Positions 11,431 through 22,078 of a DNA stretch of 64,000 bases are shown here, piece by piece (the first letter of the stretch is position 1; each line of letters begins with the position of its first letter). The notes beneath the pieces are model-generated. The model searched no databases. It had not been told where the DNA came from and saw nothing but the letters and a program-made list of their open reading frames with translations. This DNA comes from Magnolia sinica (lineage: Eukaryota > Streptophyta > Magnoliopsida > Magnoliales > Magnoliaceae). The position numbers were made by a program, and so were the translations under genes. The stretch lies in contig NC_080584.1 in assembly GCF_029962835.1 (NCBI RefSeq), forward strand, positions 83,232,862 to 83,296,861, read 5' to 3'.

Positions 11431-13385
11431 ATGGGTTCCACTTCGCACGGGCCACCCACCTCACATGGGCCGCCCATCCCAAGTGTACCCCTGCATCTCA
11501 CAGGTCACCCCACTCAAGTCCAATGTGAAAACACCCCTGCAATAGGTAGGAAGAAGGAAATGACCCGGCCTAGTAAATAAAAATATTTGCAAACTTGCTC
11601 ACATCCTCTTTTAAAAGACAAACCCCTATAACTCACTTTTGTTAATATTCACCTTTTGACTAGATACCACCTCGTAGCATGTGATTTTTTTATTTTTTAT
11701 TTTTCATATTATCTACTTTTGCCTCATCCACGTCATAAAAATAAAAAATAAAAAATGATCGTATCTTCTACATACTGGAGATGAGACACTTGAAAATTTT
11801 GTTGTCCACCTTAAATCCATTTAGAAGTTCTATGGCTCCACCTTCTCTAAGATTTTGCTTAAAGCCTTTACCACCACCACAAGCAAGGATGAAGGAAGTG
11901 AGCTCCCTTGACGGAAGCCTCTAGATGCCAAAAGAAACCATTTGGGGATCCATTTACCAAAATTGAGAACTTAGCTAATTTAATGCAAACTTGGACCCAA
12001 TTTCTCCATTGTTGCTTGCACCCTAATCGGCCTAACATATAGTCAAGAATTTTCCAATCCAGGTGATCATATGCCTTTTTAATATCTAGCTTGCAAAACA
12101 CTCCTTTTATTCATTCCCTGTGCCGAAAGTCTATGCATTCATGAATAGTTAAGAGTGTTATCAACTATTTGCCTCTGCCACGAATATTCCTTGAGACTTC
12201 GAGATTACCCTAGCCATAACCACCCAAAATTTGAAAGCCAAGATTTCTCTAATATTTTGTAAGGATCCCCAAGAAGACTAATTGGCTTGAACTCTCTTAA
12301 GCATTCTACTCCTTCCTTTGTTGGGATGAGAGAAATAACCGTCGTACATAGTTTAGTTGCGAGATAGCTGTCGTCATGAAATTCAAGAATGAACTCCACT
12401 TGGAAATCCATTCGGGCTAGGGGCTCTGTCTCTTCCTAGGTCTTCCATTGCGATCTTAATTTCATCTTCTAAAATCGGCTACTCCAAAGCATCTGCCTCA
12501 TCCTTGAAATCTTGTCAGAGTGTAAGTCTGGCCACGGTCTTTCCCACCCTTCCCCAGAGAGAAGATTCTTATAGAAGTTCATAATTATTTCACATGCCGT
12601 TGATTCTTATAGAAGTTCTTAACTCTTTCCCATCCAGCAGGATGCTTTTGATTCTATCGCTCTAGCCCAAGCACTAGCCATTGCATGAAAGTTTTTTTTT
12701 TTTGTCTCCTCACCTGGATGCCTTTTATTTTGTCACTCTAGCCCAAGCACTAGCCATTGCATGAAAGAAATTTATTTATTTTTGTCTCCTTTAAGCTACG
12801 TTGCCCTAGATCATTGCTTCCATTTTATTTCTTCTTCCCTCAATCTAGCATTGTAAATTGTCGAATAAGTTTCCCACAAAGTCGTCTCTCTTCTGAAAGC
12901 CTAATACCACATCTCTTAACAACAATGAAAGGAGAACTCCCCTCTCCACCAATCCTCTTTGACCCAAACCTTGATGTCCCAAATTACCATAACGCCCCCC
13001 ATTGAACCCACTGCGTCTAACATAGCCCAATCTTTTAATCTACCCCCAATCGACTATCCTCTAATTTGATGAAAACAATTTTGTTTCTTGAAAAGTAACC
13101 ATCTAGCCTTATATTGCTTGCATAAATCCCTAATTTGAAGTCTTTTGTGGGTAACCCTAATCCCAACATTCCAGATGATCAGTTTCATTGGGTATACTTT
13201 TTTACCCTTTTCCCCCTTCGCTTATAGGAGAAGTACTCTCCTCATAATTGATGGACGAAACTAGATTCCTAACTCCCGTCTACCTTTAACAAATTTGTGG
13301 ACTTGCTTCCTTTGCCTCTCTTTAATTTGTCCCTCTCCTCTACAAATTGGAATAATGTGATGTAATCGTCTTCTTTATAGCCAAA

Positions 13386-13634
13386 GTAGTGCTGTACATC
13401 GAGCCAAGTCGAGTCGAGGTGGGCCAAGCTCGGCTTGACTTGTCCATGCTATACTCGAGTTCGAGCTCGCCCTTGAGCTCAACATTGAAGCTTGGCTTGA
13501 TTGCTAAAGCTTTCGAGTCGAGTCGAGTTTACCTCGGTAGGGTAAGGGAAAGAAAAAGAGGGAATGAGGACGGGTAGGGTCAGGTAAGGTTTTTTAAGTA
13601 AAAACTTTCAAGTTTTAACTTCTTTTTTGAAACT

Positions 13635-13667
<33 letters not shown>

Positions 13668-13875
13668 AATATTTAATATTAATATAATATATATAATATA
13701 TATGAGCTCGAGCTTCGAGTCGAGTCGAGTTGAAATACACCATGGTTGAACTCGGCTTGAACTCAACTCGAGCTTTAGTAAACAAGCTTGACTCGCCTCG
13801 AGTCAGCCTTTCAAGGCGAGTCAATCCGAGCTGATTCAAGCTGAGTCGAGCTAGCTTGACTCGTGTACAGCCCTA
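13386..13875. mobile_element. Family D MITE (CTGTACA...TGTACAG ends)
   Basis: Starts GTGCTGTACATCGAGCC and ends GACTCGTGTACAGCCCTAA; reversed, the right end is AGGGCTGTACACGAGTC. The two halves are inverted repeats rich in GAGTCGAGTCGAG and GAGCTCG. A TA-rich microsatellite (13636-13702) sits near the centre. It interrupts the L1 element between ORF1 and ORF2. The end type resembles hAT-derived MITEs. Confidence 0.6.
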
Positions 13876-13983
13876 AGCCAAAGGAAACCCCTAGCAATCA
13901 ACCCACATGTCCCAGAGCCTCCCTTATCCATATCAAACCTTGCCCCATAGAAATCCGGCCTACCTTCCTTTAAACAGAATTTA

Positions 13984-14014
<31 letters not shown>

Positions 14015-14018
14015 AAAA
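13984..14018. repeat. (AAAT)n microsatellite
   Basis: About nine AAAT units followed by a short A run. Confidence 0.9.
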
Positions 14019-14689
14019 AAAAAAAAACCATCTTGGGAAATTGTCTCGTCTTTACTTGGGGTCTTCTCGACAAGCCCTGAAGACGCAATCAATAGAGGTC
14101 CTCCCACTGCTTCAGTAAGCATTTCACCAAACCTTTGTACTGCCAAAACTTATGACCCCTCCATAATTGCTCCCTCATAGATATCAGCTTTGACCTTAAT
14201 CAACTTTGATTGAACATGCGAAGACACCCAAGCTTCAAAAACCACCATTGCCTTTTTGCCTTCTGCAAATAGGTCGAGGACCTAAAGGTACGACATCGCC
14301 AACTACTCCTCACAAACCCCGTCACCAGCACCTAATTGACTTTTGGAATCCTCTCAGGGTGAGCCTGAGCGTGTTGATCTTCGACTTCGACCTAGATTGA
14401 ATATATTGGAGAAAGAGAGGCGCTTCCCCTACACATATTAACGTTTAGTTCTCACCTACAAAATAGAAATACTAACCTTGCTAGCATGCGATAATTTCTT
14501 TGAGACTTGTTTGCAAACAACTAGCTACAGGTAGCATCCTTATTGGCCCCCTTGGAAACCCGTCCCTTCCTCGCACGTGTCTTCCATCTCTTCGTTGTTG
14601 TTGTTGTTGATGAAAACAACCCACACCCCCCCCCCCCCCCCATGTCACCTTCCCATTCTCTTCTGCCACCTACTCCTTGATTGTGAGAT

Positions 14690-14995
14690 GCAAGGTTATA
14701 CCGTAACGATAACCGTGGCTATAATGGCCACCACCATTACCTTTACAATATCAGTTGTAACAGCCATTACAATCTCTCTCTTTTTTTCTTTTTTGAAAAA
14801 ATAAAATAAAATCCTAAAAAACCTATATTTGCCTATAATGGATTGTTACGGGGCCGTTACGGCCTTTACGGGGGGCGTAACTAGCCATTACAAGGGTCGT
14901 AACAACGATTATGGGTCATTCAGCCATTATGATCTCATAACATGTAACCATTGCCACTGTTACCTTTACGTAACGGCCGTTACAACACACCATGG
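14690..14995. mobile_element. Family H MITE (GTAACGGCCGTTAC-type)
   Basis: Dense GTAACGG, CCGTTAC and CCATTAC words in both orientations, with outer parts GTTATACCGTAACGATAACC and TACGTAACGGCCGTTACAAC forming inverted arms. A related stretch is at about 39186-39450. It is inserted in the LINE. Confidence 0.5.
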
Positions 14996-15944
14996 TGCAA
15001 CATGTCCACTGTCTCCACCTCTTCTCTGCTAGCATTGACCTTCGAAACACCTGTCGTCGCCTCATATCGCTCCTCACCTACCCTTTGTCGTGCCAATCCA
15101 TGCCTTACACTATCTCTCCTCCCCTTCTAGTGTTCTACACGAGCACCCAACATCTGCTCCTTCCTTCGCCATTGTTTCAGGCATAGACGTCCATCCTACC
15201 GGCTTCCTCTTCGAAGAGAAAGTCCCATGTCTATTCTTTTGAGGTAGACTTTTCAAGGTGATGGTCAATTCCCTCTTCAATCTAACTTTGATCTTATCTC
15301 CCTCTTGTCTCTCCTCTTCCTCACTTTTCTTCAATGGAACCTTCCCCACTTCTCTAAGTCCTCCTTTCCCCTTCCCTTTCTTCAATCCCTTCTACATGTT
15401 ACTTCAGTTCACAACCTCTACGCCATACCAAGCCCGATTGACCGCCAACTTCTTGCCTCCAAAACGAGCACCATTCATCACCTTGATTGCTTCTTTCATC
15501 TCTACCAAAATTTTCATTCTTACAAATGCAAAACCTTTGATCACCGCAGATCAATATGACCCTACGTATAATGACTTCTTTCACCTCTCTAAACTTCCCG
15601 AACACCTTTCGAAAATGCAACTCGGACCATTCCTCTAGGAAGTTTTTCATGTATGCCATCGATAGTTCCTGTAGTGGTCACTTCTCGGCACCCCTGCTTT
15701 GCTCGTACTTTGACTTCCTCTTTCCGCCTACTGGAATCCACTACCCTTCCTCAACGTCCCCAAATTCAATGTTCTCATTAGATGATCCTTCCTCTTTCTT
15801 GTTACTCCCGTCTTCAACTATCTGTTTTCCTTTGTCTTGATCTGATGGCTTTCCTTTTCCCTTCGCTTACGTTGGTTCACCTTGCATATCACCTTCCATT
15901 TTCCTCATCTCGCCTTCCATATCTTTTTCCCTTTTCTTTTCACC

Positions 15945-17640
15945 AAATGGTATACCAATAGAGGTTGAGAGGTACTGGATTATTTTAGTGGACAAAATTG
16001 TTCAACAAGATTGAAGAAAATGTTAGATAAATGAAGGAAAAGTACCATGGTATGTATTTATAAGAATAAAGGAGACATAAGGAGTTACATTAACTATCAT
16101 GGGATTAAACTTATGAGCCACATTATGAAACTTTTGGAGAGAGTAATTGAGCAAAGACTAAGGCATGAAACCAATGTATCAAAAAATCAGTTTGGTTTCA
16201 CGCTTGAGAGGTCTACCACTGAAGCTATTTTCCTACTTGGACAATTGATGGAGAAATATAAAGTGATGGGGAAGGATCTCCACATGGTCTTCATTGACTT
16301 AGCAAGCATGCAATAGGGTCCTTAAAGAGTTAATTTGGTGAATGTTAGGAAAATGAGATATGCATAGTTACATTAACTATTATGGGATTAAACTTATGGG
16401 CCACATTATGAAACTTTGGGTGAGAGTAATTGAGCAGAAGACTAAGGCATGAGACGAATATATCAGAAAATCAATTTAGTTTCATGCTTGGGAGGTTTGC
16501 CACTAAAGTTGTTATCCTACTTGGACAATTGATGGAGAAATATAAGGGGAGGGAGAAGGATCTCCACATGGTCTTTATTGACTTATTAAGCATACGATAG
16601 GATCCCTAAAGAGTTAATTTGATGAATGTTAGGAAAAAAGGAGTTTCAAGAGGATATATTGACGTGATTAAGGATATGTACGAGGGAGCAATAACAAATG
16701 TGAAGACTATAGTGGAGACACAAGTTCCCAATTACTATAGGCTTGCACCAGGGGTCAGTAATGATCCCATACCTTTTCACATTAGTTATGGATGATGAGT
16801 TAACGAGGCATTTGCAGGAAGAGATCCCATGCATTATGCTGTTTGCATATGACATAGCTTTGATTGACAAGACAAGAGGGGGCGTAAACACAAGGCTAGA
16901 TTTATGGAGAAATGCTTTACAATGTAAGGGATTTAAAATTAGCCAGACAATAACAAAGTATATGAATTTTAGTAACAAAAGGAGTGAAAACAAGGAATTG
17001 GTCATGATTGTTGACCAAGAAGTTTCCCAAAATGACCACTTTCAATACCCGGGTCAATAATTCATAAGAATGGAGAAATTGAGAAGGATGTTGTCTATAG
17101 ATTTGAAGTTGGGCGGAAGAAATAGGGACGTGACTGTTGAATTTTATGTGATCATCTAATACCACTCAACTAAAAGCAAAATTTTATAGATAGCTAAGAT
17201 TAGCCATGCTTTATGGGATAGAATGTTGAGCAGTCAAGGAACAACATGTTCATAAGATAAGTGCAAGTAAAATGAGGCTGTTGAAATCGATGAGTGGCAA
17301 GACGAGGATGGATAGAATTAGAAATGACTGTGTTTGAGTGAACTTAGGAATAACACCAATAGATAATAGGATGAGGGAAAGTAGACTTAGAGGTTTGGTC
17401 ATGTGCAATGGAGACCAAGAACCACAGTGGTTAGAAATGATTTAGTTCAAGTTGAAGCCCTTAAAGGCTATAAAAGGGCAGGAGAAAGGCCCAAAAGGAT
17501 GTGGATGGGGTAGTATGAAAAGACTTGATAACCTATGTGGTCTAACTCAAGTAATGGCCCTTGAGAGAGTGGAATGGCGAAACAAGATTCATGTAGCCGA
17601 TCCCAATTAGTTGGAATAACACTTAGATGATGATGATTGT
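15945..17640 (+). mobile_element. RTE-type LINE fragment, reverse transcriptase and 3' end
   Basis: Translated pieces match plant RTE LINEs: IYKNKGDIRSYINYHGIKLMSH, LERVIEQRLRHE, NQFGFTLERSTTEAIFLLGQLMEKY and DLHMVFIDL in 16047-16316; GSVMIPYLFTLVMDDELTRHLQEEIPCIMLFAYDIALID in 16743-17060, where the catalytic FADD reads FAYD; then the RTE C-terminal HVQW and WRNKI region to about 17610. The 3' tail has GATGATGATTG. About 320 bp is repeated within the element: 16078-16316 recurs at 16365-16610. Frames are broken and the element is dead. It abuts the L1 element at about 15945. Confidence 0.75.
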
Positions 17641-17689
17641 TTTTAGTACTTTTTTTTTTTTTGCATATCATATACAAGACTCTATATTA

Positions 17690-18345
17690 GACAAGTCACA
17701 TCAATATCGGCAATACAACCTTGGTCTAATTCCTAGACGAGTCGCATTCCAAAACTGCTATTAAATACCTTGGCAACTTGTCTTTCCTAAAATCTAGCCA
17801 AAGGCAACTACCCTTGGGAGACCATGATATGACCTATCAAAGCCATCAATAGGCAACCATTCTCCAATGATCCACTCCTAATAGCAAAGCATAAATGGAA
17901 TTAATCAAAAACTTCACCCACCTTTCTCGATTTCAAAAGGCTAAGATATTCTCGATTTCATCTTCAATAAGTACCTTTTAAAAGCCAGCCCCCATATCGC
18001 TTGGTCACAAAAAACGCAATACCGATGAGACCGTGACTTCTTTCTCCAAACCAGACCTCCTCCCATAATAGTGTTCATGTCCCATCACCAATAGAAAATC
18101 AAAATCTCCTCATCCAAGAGCTTTTCCACCCAAAAACACTGACCTCTAGAAGTCAGTCATTCTATATCCACAAGATTCCTTTAGTAACCACCCACCTCGA
18201 CAAATCCCATATTTACATGAAATCACTAGCTTCCACAGGCTACTGTACTCTTCTGCAAAGCCTCAGAATCACTCTAGCAAAGCAAAATTCATAGTCCTCA
18301 ACAACCTTAATACTGCTTGCACTTTGGGTTTATGAATTCTACCAG
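17690..18345 (-). mobile_element. L1-type LINE ORF2 fragment
   Basis: The minus-strand translation near 18250-18130 reads SLWKLVISCKYGI...GGWLLKE, the block plant L1 ORF2 proteins carry between the reverse transcriptase and the zinc knuckle. Sequence further down the minus strand continues the same kind of degenerate coding. The frame is broken. It lies downstream of a zinc-knuckle fragment on the same strand, the wrong order for one element, so it is a separate insertion. Confidence 0.45.
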
Positions 18346-18349
18346 CGCT

Positions 18350-19470
18350 TTTATTTATTTATTTATTTATTTATAAATTTCCTAAACATGCTTTGAAATT
18401 GCAAAGGAGAGTGATTTTAACCAACTCAAGAACAAGATTCTCTCCTTGTTTGCGAGCAAGAATGAAAAGTAACATAAGGGGCGGAAGATCCAACAAAAGA
18501 ATGAGGAAATAGACCAATAACCTTCAATAGAACCTTTGAAGTAACAACATAGAGACAACCACAACTAATTCCCTTCATGACAATATACGGTTGATTCATT
18601 GGAGCAAAAGTCCCTACAAGAATGGAGGTTTGTTTTCTACCCTTAATGCTCCACAATGCTAACCTATCACCAAAACCCCATTAGAATTATCTAACACTCA
18701 ACACATCCCAAAACAATCATGGAGAAAGTCCACAAACACTTTCACCAACATATAATGGATGAAGAGGTGGTCAACTGATTCTTCCTCGTTCTGCACGTGA
18801 AGCACATTTATGGGAGAACCATGCTTCACTTCTTTAAGTTATCCAACATCAATATTTTCTTTGCTGTTGCAACCCAAGCAAATCCCAGGAATCCAAATTG
18901 TAGTATGAGGAGAGACTTCCCCTACAGCCAACACCATAGGGAAGAAATATCTAGCCAAGCAAGAGCCATTTGTCGTCCGTTGACGTCTTCTTCTTCTTTG
19001 TCTACAACATACGCACTGCACTCAAACTGTCCAAAAGATTTAGAGATAAACTAATTCCTCAATTTCTAGCATTGACAAATAAATTTCCCATTTTTTCGAT
19101 GGAAGGAGTGGTAGAGTGATTGTCATGAAAGGAAACAAAATACTCAGAAGAGGCAAAAGATCATAGGAATAGACTCCTGAGCATTTTAATGAATTGTCAC
19201 AAATGGTTCTAAAGGCAACACTATTGGTACGGAAAGGAAGAGTACAATGTCTCGATCACTGACATGGTCCAAACGGTTCATCCTACTTAGACCAATATAG
19301 TTACCAAAAACTAATCCTAGTGGAGGCTAAAGATTGCTATCGTGAAGATTGCATGCAATGATAAACAATTCCCATGGACATCTCTTCACAACCACTTCAA
19401 GTTTGAACTGCTACTGGAGAAGGGATCTCATGTTCACATAGCAAAGTAGGCTTCTCTATTCCCCCTTGCC
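18350..19470 (-). mobile_element. L1-type LINE 3'-end fragment with zinc knuckle and (TAAA)n tail
   Basis: On the minus strand, 18810-18710 encodes LHVQNEEESVDHLFIHYMLVK, the CX2C...HX4C-type terminal domain of plant L1 ORF2, with key cysteines eroded. Upstream, to about 19470, degenerate ORF2 sequence continues. The element ends in an A-rich (TAAA)n tail that reads TTTATTTATTTATTTA on the plus strand at 18351-18374. It is 5'-truncated, typical of L1 insertions. Confidence 0.5.
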
Positions 19471-19719
19471 AACAATGCTCCCACTCTTCAAGTCCTGAAA
19501 CAAAATGGAGGAAGAAATAAGCCAAAAGAATCGAGCTTTAGTAAATTGAATCACACAGGCTTCTAACAATCTGATGGACACAAAGAACATGAGACAAACT
19601 CTTCAATTGTCCACAAAGTACAAAACACAAATATAGAAACCCTTGGGCAGGAGAGCTAGAGTTACGTGAGTACTGTGAGGGAGAGATAAATTGAAGGAGA
19701 AAAACATTATACTGGCTGT

Positions 19720-20475
19720 CAAATGGCATAAGCGATCCCCTGTGACCCAAGGGAGCTATGCGCTTATGGGATGGCATAATCACATATGCGAATGCACAAT
19801 CCCCAAACAATTTTTTTTTTTTTTCCTTTTGAAAAGAATAAAAAATGGAAAATTCAAGGAAAAATGAAAAAAATATATATGAAAATTTATATACTACAAG
19901 AGTAGGAAATTGGTTTTTATAGTTTTATTAGACTATTAGACCATAACAAGTCAACAAACAACCACTAAAATGAATAGAGTAGGAAATTGGTTTTTATAGT
20001 TTTATTAGACTATTAGACCATAACAAGTAAACTAACAACCACTCAAATGAATGCATATACTAAAAAAATGTGAAAAAACAACATAAATTTTTTATTGATG
20101 TCATTTTAGAGAATGGGAGTAATAGTGTGTGAAAGAGTAAGAGAGTTAAGAGTTTAAGAGATGAGAGTATTAGAGTGAGAGTACAAGAATAATAAAGTAG
20201 TAAAGGGAGGTGGGGGTGCAAAAAGTGAGATGAAGTAATAATTAAAAAAAAAAAGAAAAAAAAAGAAGGCCCAATGGTAAAAAATCTGACCACTGGGAGG
20301 TTATGCCATCACATACACAGTATGCGATGGCATAACCGCATAACCATGGCCTATGCGGTCACATACTTCTCTGTGTTACCGCATAAGCCCATCGCATATG
20401 TGATCCACTGGTCCAAAATGGCATGTGCGATGGCAAGATCGCTTATGCGATCGCATATAACAACATCGATTATAC
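19720..20475. repeat. GCATAAGCGATC-type palindromic repeat, possible MITE
   Basis: The outer parts carry inverted words such as GGCATAAGCGATCCCC near 19728 and ATCGCTTATGCGATCGCA near 20437, with further TATGCGATGGCATAACCGC copies between. No gene is seen. The interior is T/A-rich with a 77-bp tandem duplication. Edges are approximate and no target duplication was found. Confidence 0.35.
19899..20052. repeat. Two-unit tandem duplication, 77 bp
   Basis: Units at 19899-19975 and 19976-20052 share AGAGTAGGAAATTGG and TTAGACTATTAGACC with few differences. Confidence 0.9.
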
Positions 20476-20789
20476 CATTCGTGGATCCTGTATAAACCAC
20501 TGAAGAAACAAGAGAACCTTTAGTGTCATACCCTAGCATCTAACTTCACATAAATGGTTCTCTTCCGCGCTTCATCAACTTATGCTAACCTTTTTAATCT
20601 CTCGCAACAAAGAAGGTCCAAGTTCAGACATCAAAGCTAAGACTTCTAATAGCAACAATTTCGTTCAAAGGAAAAAAGAAAAAAAAAATTAAAGAAAGGA
20701 AGTTGGGGCATTGGATTCGAAACATATAAGGAATAACATTTGAGGCCCATGTGTAGAAAGGTTCGACACGAAAGAACTACATACAATTC

Positions 20790-21175
20790 TTCATATTTGG
20801 ATTGGTGGAATCCAAAAAGTGCGTTTGGAAAGGAAAAGGTCACTTGTGAGTAAAACCACGGACAAGAAAATCCTTAGAAAAGAATCTTTAAAAGGTCTTT
20901 TGCTTTAGTTTCCAGCATACACAGAAATCTTGAATGGTTAGTGGTCAAAAAGTGAAACTGTTACTCAAAAAGTGTGGAAATGAGAATTATCAAGTTTTTG
21001 GGAGGAACGGAAAAAGATCCTTTTTAAGGAAAAGTGTGGAAAGGAAAACCGTTTTACACAGGTTTTTATTGTTGCAAATTGCAATCAGCAGAAAACGTTA
21101 CATCTGCAGAAAATGTTTTCTTTTCCATAGTTACTTTTGAATTCCACCAATCCAAACAGGCCCTAAGTGTGATTA
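20790..21175. mobile_element. Possible hAT-like MITE
   Basis: TTGGATTGGTGGAATCCAA near 20799 and its inverted partner GAATTCCACCAATCC near 21141 bound about 380 bp without coding sequence; the right end CAAACAGGCCCTAAG is typical of hAT-derived MITEs. The left edge is uncertain. Confidence 0.4.
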
Positions 21176-22078
21176 AGATATAAGTGCAAGGTAATTATAC
21201 TCTTAATGGAAAAACAAACCATTAATAGTATATAAAAGAACACAAACCATGAATGTAATATTAAAACATCATGCAAAGTAGGCTCTCTACTTCATATTGA
21301 TGTTAATGAACTCTAAATATAGGACTACTCTATGTTCCATGTGAAAAGAGAAAAAAGAAGAAGAAGAAGAAGAAAGTTTAAGATGATTGACCAAAGGAAA
21401 TTTTACTTCTACCAAACCAATCATAGTGCTAATAACCTCATCCAACTAGGAAATACCAACATGTTCTAGTGAACAAAGAATCAGAACCAAGCTAGTGGAA
21501 CCATGCAATAACTGACATGTCATTTGTTGAAATGAAAATTAGGAAGTAGCCATAAGCTATAAAGGAATTGGCAACTCAACACACAAGATATCCAAATGCA
21601 CATCATTGTGTGGAAAACCCGAAAGGGAGATCAAATTCTAAACTAGTACTGTTACAAGGATGGAGTACACAATTCCACATTAACAAGGCTAGTTAATACA
21701 GCAGCCAAGTTAGGTCCACATGATGTGGGCCCAAATAGCCTACACAAACAACCATTGCCAGATAGGAATCCGCTACGATGACCACTGTGTCTGTTGACCG
21801 ATGGATTTCTGCTCTAATCAGCATGATGATCAATGTCATTTTCAACAAAAAAATGTTCTACATGCAGGCAAAAATGGACAGGCTACCATCGTCCGAATTG
21901 AGGAGATTGACCCCTCCTTGGTTCCAAGATGAATGGACCTCATCTCTCCTGTTTACCATTTGCATGATCTACTGCCAAAAATGTCATGCTCATGCATCAT
22001 GGTTTTTTCTTTCTTTCTTTTTTCTGAAGCATTGAGATGGGTCACTTCAAAAACAAAAGAATTGGAACGGCCACACCT
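21176..22078. other. LDL2 3' flank
   Basis: AT-rich spacer with no recognised gene and a short (AAG)n run near 21358-21374. The LDL2 3' UTR should lie at its right end; no clear polyadenylation signal was identified. Confidence 0.4.

Larger units (their letters stand above)
9005..15945 (-). mobile_element. Degenerate near full-length L1-type LINE (ORF1 plus ORF2)
   Basis: Read on the minus strand, parts occur in the normal plant L1 order. ORF1 remnants lie at about 15660-15110 (RRM-like FRKVFGKF.EVKEVIIRRV). The start of the endonuclease is at about 13190-13010 (IIWNVGIR, KRLQIRDLCKQY, then AVGSMGGVMVIWD near 12980). The reverse transcriptase is at 12411-11868 (FKPISLLGDPYKILEK; KLDIKKAYDHLDWKILDYMLGRLG; SILVNGSP). 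The terminal zinc-knuckle block is near 9440-9370 (CMKNEEPVNHLFIHCPFVKE). An A-rich tail lies at about 9005-9045. Many frameshifts and stops break it, and later repeats split it at about 10435-11545, 13386-13875 and 14690-14995. At about 7 kb it is old and inactive. Confidence 0.72.

Noticed and set aside
16743-17060. Functional reverse transcriptase gene
   Set aside because: The catalytic FADD motif reads FAYD, the frame is broken on both sides and part of the domain is duplicated, so it is a dead LINE.
20060-20293. 77-codon hydrophobic ORF suggesting a membrane peptide
   Set aside because: It is produced by T/C-rich low-complexity sequence within a repeat; no start context or conservation.
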